A stretch of 64,000 nt of DNA. It comes from Alphaproteobacteria bacterium. Its GTDB lineage: Bacteria > Pseudomonadota > Alphaproteobacteria > Micropepsales > Micropepsaceae. Shown in pieces: positions 17,329 through 25,971 of the stretch; the stretch's first letter is position 1; the number at the start of each line of letters is the position of its first letter. Position numbers and translations under genes: made by a program. The notes beneath the pieces were generated by a model. That model saw nothing but the letters and a program-made list of their open reading frames with translations, ran no database searches and was not told where the DNA came from. The stretch is taken from positions 1 through 64,000 of the forward strand of contig JANXXU010000030.1 of the NCBI GenBank assembly GCA_025350465.1, in the 5' to 3' direction.

Positions 17329-18099
17329 TTAGCCGGGTAGCGCGACCGTCACTGTGCCGACGAAGCCGCCTTCGCACCAATTGAGGCCGCCGCCACAATC
17401 AGCCTTGCTTATATCGGTAGCAACATAGCGTACATCAAACGAGAAGATGCCTGCCGTGGCCGTCAGGCCGATATCGCCGTAGAGGTAGTCGGGCGTGCCG
17501 AATTGAGCGTTATCCTCGATCCACTGGTAGCCGACGTGGCCCGAGGCGGCGAGGCCGCCATCGAAGAACCAAAACTCCTTGAGCAGCGGAACGGTAGCGG
17601 TGCCGAACACGTTGACGCCGGTGCCCGATTCAAAGAAGTAATCCGGACTCCAATCAACTTCCGCGGCGAGCGCGAATTTGCCGAAGTCGTGTTTGACGTG
17701 GCCCTGAAGCTCAAAATAGTCGTAGGTCGCGGTGCCTGAGAAGCTCGAGTCGGGATACCAGTAGTAACGAGCTTGGAGGCCAATCTCCGTTGTCTCGCTC
17801 CACGCGTAGTTATAGCCGCCGTAAATGTCGACTTCGGCCGGTGCGTTTTTATTCGTGTCGTCTTCGAAATCGACATTCGACGCCCAGACGCCGGCGAACC
17901 ATCCGTTGCTGGCAAAATCAATTCCGCCTTGAACGGCGGCGCTGCGATCGGTTTGGCTTATGCCGCGAAAGCGATAGTCATTGGTCAACTCGATATTTGC
18001 CGTGAACGGGCCCCAGGCACCGTCGGCGCGCGCGACGCCGCTTACGCCCATCAACGATACCGCCGCGAACAATCCGGCCTTCCATGCTGCGATTCTCAT
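17329..18099 (-). CDS. TorF-family putative porin
   Basis: A 256-residue outer-membrane beta-barrel protein with signal peptide MRIAAWKAGLFAAVSLMGVS and cleavage near ARA-DG. The mature part opens with the family signature FTANIELTNDYRFRGISQTD (TIGR02001/Gcw_chp). Alternating aromatic strands such as QARYYWYPDSSF and DYFELQGHVKH follow, and it ends in a short strand with C-terminal PG. The start is ATG 18099, because the longer frame to 18234 lacks a signal sequence at its start. Presumed to form a passive outer-membrane pore; substrate unknown. Confidence 0.85.
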   Translation of the reverse strand: MRIAAWKAGLFAAVSLMGVSGVARADGAWGPFTANIELTNDYRFRGISQTDRSAAVQGGIDFASNGWFAGVWASNVDFEDDTNKNAPAEVDIYGGYNYAWSETTEIGLQARYYWYPDSSFSGTATYDYFELQGHVKHDFGKFALAAEVDWSPDYFFESGTGVNVFGTATVPLLKEFWFFDGGLAASGHVGYQWIEDNAQFGTPDYLYGDIGLTATAGIFSFDVRYVATDISKADCGGGLNWCEGGFVGTVTVALPG

Positions 18100-18462
18100 T
18101 TGCCCTACCTCGCTCAGTGACCAAAACTCATATTCGTCGCCGGGCTGCCCGTTGTCTCCGGCGAATCGCGTTCGTTGCAACGCACAACGCAGCGCTGTCA
18201 TCGCAGTAATGTCTTGAGCCAAGTTGGTTGACAACGGGTTAATGCGCGAAGTCAGTGATTAAATCGCAACAACGATTGCAAAAATCCGGAGTGAAACTTT
18301 TGCGAGCATCGACTTTGATTTTTTCGCCTATTTGCAAGGCAATATGCTGCTTTTTCGCGCTTCGCACGGACTAATTTTTGTGCGGCGAATCAGAGCGCGC
18401 GAGCGGAACGATACGCTTGCGATGCCTACCAAGGGGCGCGAGAGAGACCAGCGCGAGTGTAT
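18100..18462. other. Intergenic region with AT-rich blocks
   Basis: 363 bases between the porin start and the SDR stop. It is locally AT-rich, with several short A and T runs (18260-18350) unlike the flanking genes. An imperfect inverted repeat CGCTTCGCAC/GTGCGGCG lies near 18358-18395. It probably holds the porin promoter on the minus strand, but I cannot place -35/-10 boxes with confidence. Confidence 0.4.
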
Positions 18463-19254
18463 TCAGCGCCGCGTTGCGCCGGCAATCGTCAGATGGTGAC
18501 CCGCGTCGCTCAGCAATGTTTCGCCGGTGATGTGCTGGGCACCTTCGGCGCACAGGAACACGACGGCGTCGGCGACATCGTCGGGTGTTCCGGCCCGGGC
18601 GAGTGGCGTCGATTGCTTCGTATGCTCGATGATACGCGCATAGGTCTCTTCGCCGAAGCGCTCCGAAAACCAGCGCGTGCCGATGAAGCCGGGGCACACG
18701 GCATTGACCCGAATTTCCGGCGCGAGCGAGCGGGCAAGCGATTTCGTCAGGGTGTTGAGCGCGCCTTTCGATGCTGCATAGGCGACCGACGAGCCGATGC
18801 CCGTGACAGCTGCGATCGAGGAGACATTGACGACGGCACCGTACCCTTGCGCTTTCATATGAGGCATGCAGGCGCGGATCATCTGATAAGCGCCGACAAC
18901 GTTCACTTTATAGATGTTGAGGAAGTCGTCGGCCGTCAGCGCTTCGAGATCGGCATGGTCGGCGAATTTCGTCGTACCGGCGTTGTTGACGAGAATGTCG
19001 ACGCGGCCCCATTTCGCGTGCGTGTCCCTGACGATGCGGCGGCAGTCGGCGTCGTTTCCGACATCGCCTTGCAGCAACAGAGCTTCGATGTCCTTGGCTT
19101 TCGCTAGCGCCGCAGTAGCCTCGGCTTCCTTCAGACTCTTCGTGTAGTTGATGACGATCTTAGCGCCACGGCCGCCGAGTTTTAGCGCGACGGCGGCGCC
19201 GAGGCCGGTCGCAGAGCCGGTAACAATCGCGACTTGGCCTTTGAGATCCATCAT
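18463..19254 (-). CDS. Short-chain dehydrogenase/reductase
   Basis: A 263-residue classical SDR oxidoreductase. The cofactor motif is TGSATGLG (12-19), the NNAG motif is at 90-93, and the catalytic S145/S146, Y159 and K163 sit in VSSIAAV and YAASKGALN. The INYTKS after strand 2, without an acidic residue at its end, leans towards NADP(H). Length and C-terminal ETLLSDAGHH are typical of the FabG-like group. It lies 41 bases downstream of a crotonase gene in the same direction, so a joint role in acyl-CoA or acid metabolism is plausible. Substrate not assigned. Confidence 0.9.
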   Translation of the reverse strand: MMDLKGQVAIVTGSATGLGAAVALKLGGRGAKIVINYTKSLKEAEATAALAKAKDIEALLLQGDVGNDADCRRIVRDTHAKWGRVDILVNNAGTTKFADHADLEALTADDFLNIYKVNVVGAYQMIRACMPHMKAQGYGAVVNVSSIAAVTGIGSSVAYAASKGALNTLTKSLARSLAPEIRVNAVCPGFIGTRWFSERFGEETYARIIEHTKQSTPLARAGTPDDVADAVVFLCAEGAQHITGETLLSDAGHHLTIAGATRR

Positions 19255-19295
19255 GGCGCTTCTCCCATTCTTGTCGGCGTTACTCTAGCGCGGCG

Positions 19296-20078
19296 TCACT
19301 TGCCCTGAAACTGCGGTTTGCGCTTGGCCATGAAGGCGCGGCGGCCTTCTTTGTAGTCCTCGCTTGCCATGCAGGCGGCGAAACGGCGTTCTGCTTCGGC
19401 GCGAATGCCGGGGTCGTGGCTCAGCGTTGCACGAATCCCTGCCTTTGACGCGGCGAGGGACAGCGGCGCATTCTCGCTCAACATGGTAATGTAGTTTTCG
19501 ACGAGCCCTTCAAATTCGCGCGCTGGTGCAACGCGCTGAACAATGCCGCGCGCTAAAGCTTCGGCAGCCGAATAGACTTGGCCGGTGAACAGAATATCGG
19601 CGGTCGTAGCGGGACCGAGGCGTTGAACCAGCGCGGTGGTCGCTCCCTGTCCGTAACCGATGCCGAGCTTGCCAGCCGGAATGCAAAAGCGCGCGTCATC
19701 GCTTGCGAGCCTCAAATCGCAGCCGAGCGCGAGAGCGAATCCGCCGCCGAAACAGATGCCTCGAATTGCAGCAATGACCGGCTTCTCGCAGCGGTAGAGG
19801 CTTTGCACGGCGGCTTCGGTAGCACCGTCATATGCGTTGGCGGCCTGATCGCTCGCGCGATTGTGGTCAAATTCGCTAATATCGGCGCCGGCGGAGAAAG
19901 CTTGTGTGCCTTGGCCAGCCACGACCACAACGCGGACTTTGGGGTCCTGGGCAAAGCGCTCTATGATGGGGGTGATGCCGACCCACATTTCGAAGTTGAG
20001 GGCGTTGCGCCTGTCCGGCGCGTTCAGAATCAGGTAGCCAGCGGAGCCACGGATTTCGGCAATGAGCTTTGAGGTCAT
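19296..20078 (-). CDS. Crotonase-superfamily protein (enoyl-CoA hydratase/isomerase-like, catalytic glutamates absent)
   Basis: A 260-residue crotonase fold. The oxyanion-hole blocks are present: FSAGADISEF (61-70) and RGICFGGGFALALGCDLRLA (106-125). At the two positions where enoyl-CoA hydratases carry catalytic glutamate, this protein has alanine: GGGFA instead of GGGxE, and PAGKLG instead of PE..LG. Water addition by the usual mechanism is therefore unlikely. It may be an isomerase, dehalogenase, thioesterase or decarboxylase type member. The start overlaps the divergent phosphatase gene. The SDR gene follows after 41 bases. Confidence 0.88.
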   Translation of the reverse strand: MTSKLIAEIRGSAGYLILNAPDRRNALNFEMWVGITPIIERFAQDPKVRVVVVAGQGTQAFSAGADISEFDHNRASDQAANAYDGATEAAVQSLYRCEKPVIAAIRGICFGGGFALALGCDLRLASDDARFCIPAGKLGIGYGQGATTALVQRLGPATTADILFTGQVYSAAEALARGIVQRVAPAREFEGLVENYITMLSENAPLSLAASKAGIRATLSHDPGIRAEAERRFAACMASEDYKEGRRAFMAKRKPQFQGK

Positions 20079-20712
20079 GGAGAGTCAGACGTCCCGGATG
20101 CCACGGCGCCGCAGAAAGAACGCGCCCGCACCGCAGGGCCAGCGCGCTCCCATCTCAGTCGTTTTGATCCGCCACGGCAAGCCCGCGATCGGCAAGGGAC
20201 GTCTGCTGGGTCATCGCACCTTCCAAGACTATATCGAAGCCTACGAGCGCGCCGGGCTCGACCCGCGCGATCCCCCGCCCGGGTGGCTCGTTGAATTGAT
20301 GAGGAAAGCGCGCCGGGTGTTCGCATCAGACCGGCCGCGGGCGCGCGAAAGCGCGAGGGCGCTGGCGCCGCACGCCGACGTGTTGCCGGATGCCCTGTTC
20401 ATGGAGGCGCAGCTGAAGTCGCCCAAGGTGCCGCTGGTGCGCATGAACGCTCCTGCGTGGGCCGTCGTCGCGCGGCTCGCGTGGCACGTCGGGCATCACG
20501 GCGGTATCGAGGATTATCGTGACGCGAAAGCTCGGGCATCGAAGGCGGTCGAGATTTTGCGGGCAACGGCGGAGAAGGACGGCATCGCGGTGCTCGTCGC
20601 GCATGGCTATTTCAATGCGATGATCGGCCGGATGCTGTCGCGTCAGGGTTGGCGCAAGCACGGGCGCCATCGGGCCAAATTCTGGAATGCAGTCACCTAC
20701 GAATTGGCCTGA
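20077..20712 (+). CDS. Histidine phosphatase family protein
   Basis: A protein of about 211 residues of the phosphoglycerate-mutase-like (branch 1) superfamily. The RHG motif is in VVLIRHGKPAIGKGR, a second arginine is in ASDRPRARESA, and the second catalytic histidine is in VLVAHGYFNAM. A basic leader MPRRRRKN precedes the fold. Start is uncertain: ATGs at 20062, 20077 and 20098 are in frame, and none has a strong ribosome site. Substrate unknown. It overlaps head-to-head with the crotonase gene. Confidence 0.82.
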   Translation: MESQTSRMPRRRRKNAPAPQGQRAPISVVLIRHGKPAIGKGRLLGHRTFQDYIEAYERAGLDPRDPPPGWLVELMRKARRVFASDRPRARESARALAPHADVLPDALFMEAQLKSPKVPLVRMNAPAWAVVARLAWHVGHHGGIEDYRDAKARASKAVEILRATAEKDGIAVLVAHGYFNAMIGRMLSRQGWRKHGRHRAKFWNAVTYELA

Positions 20713-20722
20713 CTCTTCGAAT

Positions 20723-21328
20723 CTAAAGAGACGGCGTCCATTCTTGCGCGACGTCTTCGAAGCGCGGTCTTGGACGGTCGACGAGAGGTTCGACGGGGTG
20801 GCCGAGGTAAATGAAGCCGGCGACGCGTTCGCCTGATGTCAAGCCGAGTGCTTCACGCACGATCGGATGATAGGCGGGCCATTCCGTGATCCAGTTGGCG
20901 ACAAACCCCATCGCGTGCGCGCCGATACAGAGAGTTTGGCACGCCGCGCCACACGATAGAATTTGCTCCCATTCCGGAATCGGGATTGCTTCGCGCACGC
21001 GGCTGACGACCGCGATCACGACGGGTGCGCGCAGGAACCGGCGGCGCTCGATTGCGAGGCGCTCTTCGCCGGCATCGGGCTCGGACGATTTGAGCGCGCC
21101 GACCAGAACGTCGCCGAGCGCAGCGCGGGCGTCGCCTTTCAGAATCAAGAAGCGCCAGGGCGTAAGTTTGCCATGGTCGGGCACACGCGTTGCGGCCGCG
21201 ACCAAAGTTCTGATCTGATCGTCGCTCGGACCCGGACCTTTCATTGCTTTGGCGGAACCGGACCTTCGGCTCAGCAGCAGATCGAGGGCGTGTGGTGCGG
21301 CAATGTTTAATGGCGGCATTTGCGACAT
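20723..21328 (-). CDS. Nitroreductase family protein (YdjA-like)
   Basis: A 201-residue FMN-dependent nitroreductase-fold protein. The N-terminal FMN-contact stretch is LLLSRRSGSAKAMKGPGPSD with conserved RRS. It is followed by VPDHGKLTPWRFLILKG, which is diagnostic of the short YdjA/TdsD-like branch, then AACQTLCIGAHAMGF and GFIYLGHP near the C-terminus. Start taken at MSQMPPL (21328); an in-frame ATG at 21367 would add 13 residues. Physiological substrate unknown. It is convergent with the phosphatase gene. Confidence 0.88.
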   Translation of the reverse strand: MSQMPPLNIAAPHALDLLLSRRSGSAKAMKGPGPSDDQIRTLVAAATRVPDHGKLTPWRFLILKGDARAALGDVLVGALKSSEPDAGEERLAIERRRFLRAPVVIAVVSRVREAIPIPEWEQILSCGAACQTLCIGAHAMGFVANWITEWPAYHPIVREALGLTSGERVAGFIYLGHPVEPLVDRPRPRFEDVAQEWTPSL

Positions 21329-21459
21329 TCTTGGAGCTTCCGAGCCTTGGCCCTTAACAAATTTCACACCAGGTTTCGTATTAACCGGCGCAGGGTTCGC
21401 TTGAAAGACTAACCCGGGAACACAATTTCATCTAAGGTGGAACAACTTCGCGGGGTCAC

Positions 21460-22296
21460 ATGGAACGGCCGTTGCCGACGATTGCCGAAAAGTTTGCGAT
21501 TTGCGATCCAGTCTGGTCGCAAATGCGCGAGGAGGCATTGCGCATCTCGCGCACCGAGCCGGCGATCGCCAGCTTCGTGCATGCGACCGTGCTGAATCAC
21601 GAACGGCTCGAGGACGCGCTCACTTTCCATTTGGCTCAGAAGCTCGGCAACAGTGACGTCGGCCCGATGGTCGTGCGCGAAGTCTTCCAGTCCGCGCTCG
21701 ACGACGAGCCTTCGATCAGCGACGCGGTGCGGGCGGACTTGTCGGCCGTCTATGAGCGCGATCCGGCCGTCAACACCTACGTCGAGCCGTTCTTGTTTTT
21801 CAAGGGCTTCCTCGCGCTGCAGGCTTATCGCATCACGCACTGGCTGTGGGCGAAGGACCGCACGACGTTTGCGCTGCATTTCCAAAGCCGCATCTCGGAA
21901 GTGTTCGGCGTCGACATCCACCCGGCCGCGCAAATCGGGCGCGGCATCATGATGGATCACGGCACGGGCATTGTGATCGGCGAAACGGCGGTCGTCGAAG
22001 ACGACGTCTCGATGCTGCACGGCGTGACGCTCGGCGGCACCGGCAAAGAGCAGGGCGATAGGCATCCCAAGATCCGTCGCGGGGTCATGCTGGGCTCGGG
22101 TGCGAAGGTGCTCGGCAATATCGAGGTCGGCGCGTATAGCCGTGTCGGCGCGGGTTCCGTGGTCTTGGCGCCGGTGCCGGAGCGTTGCACCGTCGCGGGC
22201 GTACCGGCGCGCGTGGTGGGTTGTGCCGGTTGTCCGCAGCCGGCACACGAGATGGACCAGCTCATCCAAGACGCGGACAACGACTACCAAATCTGA
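21460..22296 (+). CDS. cysE: Serine O-acetyltransferase
   Basis: A 278-residue enzyme that makes O-acetylserine from serine and acetyl-CoA, the first step of cysteine synthesis in the cytosol. An N-terminal helical SATase domain (about 10-150) with the block FLFFKGFLALQAYRITHWLW precedes a left-handed beta-helix acetyltransferase domain. The latter contains DIHPAAQIGRGIMMDHGTGI, GVTLGGTGKEQGDRHPKI and GAGSVVL. The C-terminus ends in NDYQI; a C-terminal isoleucine is the feature CysK uses to dock on CysE. It is monocistronic. Confidence 0.96.
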   Translation: MERPLPTIAEKFAICDPVWSQMREEALRISRTEPAIASFVHATVLNHERLEDALTFHLAQKLGNSDVGPMVVREVFQSALDDEPSISDAVRADLSAVYERDPAVNTYVEPFLFFKGFLALQAYRITHWLWAKDRTTFALHFQSRISEVFGVDIHPAAQIGRGIMMDHGTGIVIGETAVVEDDVSMLHGVTLGGTGKEQGDRHPKIRRGVMLGSGAKVLGNIEVGAYSRVGAGSVVLAPVPERCTVAGVPARVVGCAGCPQPAHEMDQLIQDADNDYQI

Positions 22297-22307
22297 GTTT
22301 GCGGCCG

Positions 22308-22343
22308 GCAAAAGCAAAGAAGGCCGCCCCGAGGGGCGACCTT
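22308..22343 (-). terminator. Terminator hairpin at the end of the 22.4 kb small-ORF transcript
   Basis: Stem AAGG-CCGCCCC with GGGGCGA-CCTT (22320-22343) contains one C-A mismatch. On the minus strand it is followed by CTTTGCTTTTG. It therefore fits termination of a minus-strand transcript carrying the 26-codon ORF. It may also slow transcription leaving cysE, but the plus-side tail is not T-rich. Confidence 0.65.
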
Positions 22344-22388
22344 CCGTGAGACTGGCTGTCGAACAGCCGAGATTTAGATCTCAGACCG

Positions 22389-22469
22389 TTATGCCGACAC
22401 CAGAGGTTGCTCCAGAGTCTGCAAGACGTGCCCGTGAACCTTCGACAGCACCATGATCTCACTCGACAT
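22389..22469 (-). CDS. Predicted 26-residue small protein with an extreme Shine-Dalgarno sequence
   Basis: A minus-strand ORF of 26 codons starting MSSEIMVLSKVHGHVLQTLE and ending PLVSA with TAA. Five to six bases before the ATG is AGAAAGGAGGTGATCC (22470-22485), complementary over its full length to the 3' end of 16S rRNA. This is far stronger than any other site in the window. Downstream the transcript would form hairpins GAGAT/ATCTC (22370-22383), GGCTGT-TCG-ACAGCC (22354-22368) and the terminator at 22320-22343. The FAD oxidoreductase ends 60 bases upstream. It could be an independent small gene, a leader peptide, or part of a small RNA. Family not recognised. Confidence 0.6.
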   Translation of the reverse strand: MSSEIMVLSKVHGHVLQTLEQPLVSA

Positions 22470-22529
22470 AGGATCACCTCCTTTCTGAAGTTGACGACGC
22501 ACTATATTTGCATGTGCCGCGCGCAAAGT

Positions 22530-23807
22530 TCAAGGCAAGCGATCGCGCAGCGCGTACCACATCATTCCCAAGGTTAAGAGCGGGCGGCGAAGCATTGCGC
22601 CGCCTGCGATTGCGGGCACGGCGAGGCTTTCGTAGACGGCGAATTTCTCTGCCTCGCCGGCGATGGCATCGGCAATTAATTTGCCCATCTGTGTGGCTAT
22701 AGCGACACCTTGGCCGGAGTAACCTTGCGCGAAATAGATGTTCGAGCCGAGCTGGCCAACATGGGGCAGGCGCGGCAACGTGATGGCCAGAGTGCCGTCC
22801 CAAGCGTAGTCGATGCCGATGCCACTAAGCTGCGGGAACGTACGCTCCAGATAAGGCCTGACGAATTCGCCGATGTCGCGCGGGCCGGCGCCGTAGGTTT
22901 CGCCGCCGCCGAAAATCAATCGGCCATCCGAAGATAGCCGATAGTAGTCGAGAACGAATTTCGTGTCCGCGACCGCGGCGCGCGACGGGATCAGAGCGCT
23001 CGCGCGCGCTTCGCCGAGCGGCTCGGTGGCGACGATATAGTTGCGGATTGGCAGGATTCGGTTTTCGATATCAGGCACTAAGCGCTCGACATAACCGTTG
23101 CAGGCGACGACCGCGAACTCGCATTCGATGCTGCCGCCGCTCGTGCTCAGGCGTATTTTCTTGCCGCGATCGATGCCGATGACACGCGTATTCTCGAAGA
23201 TTTTCGCGCGCGCGGTTTCGGCTGCTCTTGCGAGGCCAAGAGCATAGTTCAGCGGGTGAAGGTGAAAGGCGTCGGTATCGAAATAGCCGCCGAAATAGCG
23301 CTCGCTGGCGACCAGCGAGGGCATTTCTTCGCGCGGCACGTAGCGGCCGTGGCCATAGCCATAGCGGGTGGCGAGATGATCGGTGTATGCTGAGAGATGT
23401 CGGGCGTGGCTTGGTTTTGCCGCGGCGGCGATGTGGCCAGACGTGACGTCGCAAGAGATCGCATGCTCGGCGATCAGAGCGCGGACAAGGTATTTCGCTT
23501 CCTGAGCGAGATCCCACAACGCGCGGGCGCGCCCATCGCCGTAGTTTTTCTCAAGCGTGTCTTGATCGACGCGCTGACCGGTGATCACCTGTCCACCGTT
23601 GCGCCCGGAGGCGCCGGCGCCCACGCGCCCGCGTTCGAGAACGGCGACGCGAAGGCCGCGAGCGCGTAGGTGCAGTGCGGCCGACAAACCGGTGTAGCCG
23701 GCACCGATCACGCCAACATCGAAACGTTGGTCGCCTTTCAGCGGGGCGCGTTCGCGTTCGCGACGCACCGTCGCCTCATAGTATGAATCTTCGAACCGCG
23801 CCGGCAT
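22530..23807 (-). CDS. FAD-dependent amine/amino-acid oxidoreductase (DAO fold, PuuB-like)
   Basis: A 425-residue DAO-superfamily flavoenzyme. The N-terminal leader MPARFEDSYYEATVRRERER resembles gamma-glutamylputrescine oxidase and related proteins. It is followed by the dinucleotide motif VGVIGAGYTGLSAALHL (about 32-48), LERGRVGAGASGRNGGQV with the GASGRNGG block, and the C-terminal FAD contact FAQGYSGQGVAIATQMGKLI. Likely oxidises a secondary amine or a polyamine derivative; substrate not determinable. An agmatine deiminase is encoded 28 kb away, so a polyamine link is only suggestive. The small-ORF gene lies directly downstream. Confidence 0.88.
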   Translation of the reverse strand: MPARFEDSYYEATVRRERERAPLKGDQRFDVGVIGAGYTGLSAALHLRARGLRVAVLERGRVGAGASGRNGGQVITGQRVDQDTLEKNYGDGRARALWDLAQEAKYLVRALIAEHAISCDVTSGHIAAAAKPSHARHLSAYTDHLATRYGYGHGRYVPREEMPSLVASERYFGGYFDTDAFHLHPLNYALGLARAAETARAKIFENTRVIGIDRGKKIRLSTSGGSIECEFAVVACNGYVERLVPDIENRILPIRNYIVATEPLGEARASALIPSRAAVADTKFVLDYYRLSSDGRLIFGGGETYGAGPRDIGEFVRPYLERTFPQLSGIGIDYAWDGTLAITLPRLPHVGQLGSNIYFAQGYSGQGVAIATQMGKLIADAIAGEAEKFAVYESLAVPAIAGGAMLRRPLLTLGMMWYALRDRLP

Positions 23808-23897
23808 CGATTCCCATCAGACCTTGTCGGTTGAAAATCGCAAGAGGGTCGTGCTCCTCTTGTCAAATGCTCACCAACTGTGCCTAGTCATGGGTCC

Positions 23898-24689
23898 ATG
23901 ATGGAAAAAGCTGGCGCCGTTCTCGATTCACACGCCGCGCACTGGGCCTCGATCTATCCCGATGCGCCGGATGCGATTCGCGCGCGCATCAAATCCATTG
24001 CTGCGAAGTCTTCGATCATCGCGCAAGTCGAGCTTGCTGAAGCACGCGCAATGCCGAACGGGCACACCGCCGATATGCTGACCGCAATGGCGGAAGCGGA
24101 CGGCGACGTGCGCCACATGGTCTTGCTGCTGACTGAATCGGAATCGTCATCGGGGTGTGTCTTGTCCGCGTTTCCATTCGCCGCCGGCGCCATTGCGCAT
24201 GCGGTTACGATCGAAGCGCTGGAGTGCGACGGCAGCGGCACCGAAGGTTTGGTGCGCGGCCGTACTGAAGATGGTGCCGAGCTTTCGTTCTTCGACGCGT
24301 TGTTCTTCAAGAACGGCGGCGAATACGAAGTCGGTGAGAGCTATCAATTCGCTCTCTCAGCGTTTGCCTATTCACTACGTCCGCAAGGATTGAAGCTGGT
24401 GCATGGCGGCGATCAAGCAGCGTCCCATCCGCTTGACATGCTACGTCCGGCGCGTAGCGGTGGGCCGGATGACTACGACTATCGCGCGACAGTGCAACAT
24501 GCCTATCCCATGCGCTTTTGCGGCGGCACGTTGTATCGCATGCGGGTCACGGTCGCTCGCAACGGCCAAAACATGGTCGACGTGGCCCTTTATGCCGCAG
24601 AACACGTTCTTCCCCAGGGATATCGGCCGAAACCCGGTGACGAGATTACGGGGCGCTTGTGGCTGCAGGGCTATTTGGTGGAAGATTAG
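23898..24689 (+). CDS. Hypothetical protein with a helical N-terminus and a beta-rich C-terminal half
   Basis: A 263-residue soluble protein. Residues 1-60 look helical (SIIAQVELAEARAMPNGHTA), then two stretches that look beta-rich. No signal peptide or membrane segment. Features include AFPFAAGAIAHAVTIEAL and a C-terminal VALYAAEHVLPQGYRPKPGD block that looks like an OB-like or barrel strand set. I do not recognise the family. A GTG at 23880 would add six residues. A DUF3126 gene follows after 29 bases, so they may be co-transcribed. Confidence 0.75.
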   Translation: MMEKAGAVLDSHAAHWASIYPDAPDAIRARIKSIAAKSSIIAQVELAEARAMPNGHTADMLTAMAEADGDVRHMVLLLTESESSSGCVLSAFPFAAGAIAHAVTIEALECDGSGTEGLVRGRTEDGAELSFFDALFFKNGGEYEVGESYQFALSAFAYSLRPQGLKLVHGGDQAASHPLDMLRPARSGGPDDYDYRATVQHAYPMRFCGGTLYRMRVTVARNGQNMVDVALYAAEHVLPQGYRPKPGDEITGRLWLQGYLVED

Positions 24690-24718
24690 GGCCTTCAACA
24701 GCCGAAGGGCCCATTTCA

Positions 24719-24952
24719 GTGGACAAAATTGAACTCTTGCGCGTCGAAAAATATCTGCGCTCGCTCTTTCGGCTAGACACGATCCGCATCGAGGCTCGGC
24801 CGACGAAAAAAGACTCCGCCGAAGTCATGGTCGGAGACGAGTTCGTCGGGGTCATCTTCAAGGATACCGAAGATGGCGAAACGACGTATCATTTCGAAAT
24901 GGCAATTCTGGAAATGGACCTGCCGCCGGCGTCGGCGGTTATGAAAAAATAG
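24719..24952 (+). CDS. DUF3126 family protein
   Basis: A 77-residue alphaproteobacterial protein of the DUF3126 family. The diagnostic start is MDKIELLRVEKYLRSLFRLD, then SAEVMVGDEFVGVIFKDTED and FEMAILEMDL. I chose GTG 24719 because the family begins exactly there and a GAAGGG ribosome site precedes it; the longer frame to 24659 overlaps the preceding gene. Function unknown for the family. Confidence 0.88.
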   Translation: MDKIELLRVEKYLRSLFRLDTIRIEARPTKKDSAEVMVGDEFVGVIFKDTEDGETTYHFEMAILEMDLPPASAVMKK

Positions 24953-24960
24953 CCGGCGGT

Positions 24961-25716
24961 CTATTTCGGCGCCTTGCTGCGAAATTCGGCAACGAGCTTC
25001 GTAATTCCTGAATCAATTGTCTGCCATTCGGCAAGATGGGCGCGTTTGAAGCGGTAAGTCAGGCCAATGCCGTCGGGCGTGCGCATCTGACGAATGCAGC
25101 TCGCACCGAATGTGGGGTCGCCGGTCTTGTCGCATCGCAAGACTAGAAGCGCCTTCGTTTTCGCGTCTAGAAGCGCCGTGAAAATCTGTGTGTCGTCGTA
25201 GCCAAGGCCTTGCGGAAAATCGAATTGCGTCAAGGCATATGGGCCGGGCACACCATCGGGGTTCGTCGTTTGCGGCCGCAACGCGCGCTCGAAACGCTGA
25301 TCTTCGGTCAATGTCTGACGGTCGGGCTTAAGGACGAAGTGGACGACGCGCGCATCTGGGGCGTTGCTTGCGAACGCCGACTGGTCGGTCAGTGTCCAGG
25401 GATGCAAATCGGGAAGGAGTACGTGCAGGTCGACCTCGTCTTGGTCGCCGCCCCCCCGCGCCGCCCGCGATTCGGTGTAGTGCGCGGGAATACGATAGGC
25501 GATGCCATCGACCTTCAGGTCGACCGGTTCTGCCGACGCGGTCGGCGAGGGCGTCGTGCCGGCCAAATCTTGGACGGTGGGACCCGTCAGATAAAAGAAG
25601 ATGCCTATGCCGATCGCCGCGGTGATCAGAATCAGAATGGCCGGCATGGTCCAGCTCGAGTGACGATGGACGTCACTGCCTAGGGCCGCATCGGCGTCGC
25701 GTTGGTCGATCTTCAT
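24961..25716 (-). CDS. Hypothetical single-pass membrane protein
   Basis: A 251-residue protein with a cytosolic N-terminus of 22 residues, one membrane helix (about 24-44, MPAILILITAAIGIGIFFYL) and a periplasmic domain of about 200 residues. A proline/threonine/serine linker TTPSPTASAEP precedes the globular part. Two cysteines, in LRCDKTG and GASCIRQMR, could form a disulfide. No family recognised. It is convergent with the DUF3126 gene, with an 8-base gap. Confidence 0.75.
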   Translation of the reverse strand: MKIDQRDADAALGSDVHRHSSWTMPAILILITAAIGIGIFFYLTGPTVQDLAGTTPSPTASAEPVDLKVDGIAYRIPAHYTESRAARGGGDQDEVDLHVLLPDLHPWTLTDQSAFASNAPDARVVHFVLKPDRQTLTEDQRFERALRPQTTNPDGVPGPYALTQFDFPQGLGYDDTQIFTALLDAKTKALLVLRCDKTGDPTFGASCIRQMRTPDGIGLTYRFKRAHLAEWQTIDSGITKLVAEFRSKAPK

Positions 25717-25971
25717 CGGTGTAAATTGTCGGAATGGCGGACCATCCCGCCCGCCGCGCTTGGTCTTAACCTGCCTTGCGCTGCGCTGCGTCGCAATAGG
25801 GTGTGGCCCTTGATCGCATCAAAGCGACCCACGCCGACGCAATTTTCTGTTCCTGATTGAGACAGTGGACCAAGAGTGACGATGGGGCAGGCCAGAATTC
25901 CGCCGTTCCTGCCTGGCCTCTCCATTGCGTTCGAGCAACTGCTCGTACTCTCGAACCCAAGCGACCGACCG

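Noticed and set aside
22470-22485. Sequence GGATCACCTCCTTTCT read as the end of a 16S rRNA gene
   Set aside because: Only this 16-base stretch matches. No 16S sequence precedes it on the plus strand; cysE and the terminator hairpin do. The complementary strand makes sense as a ribosome-binding site.
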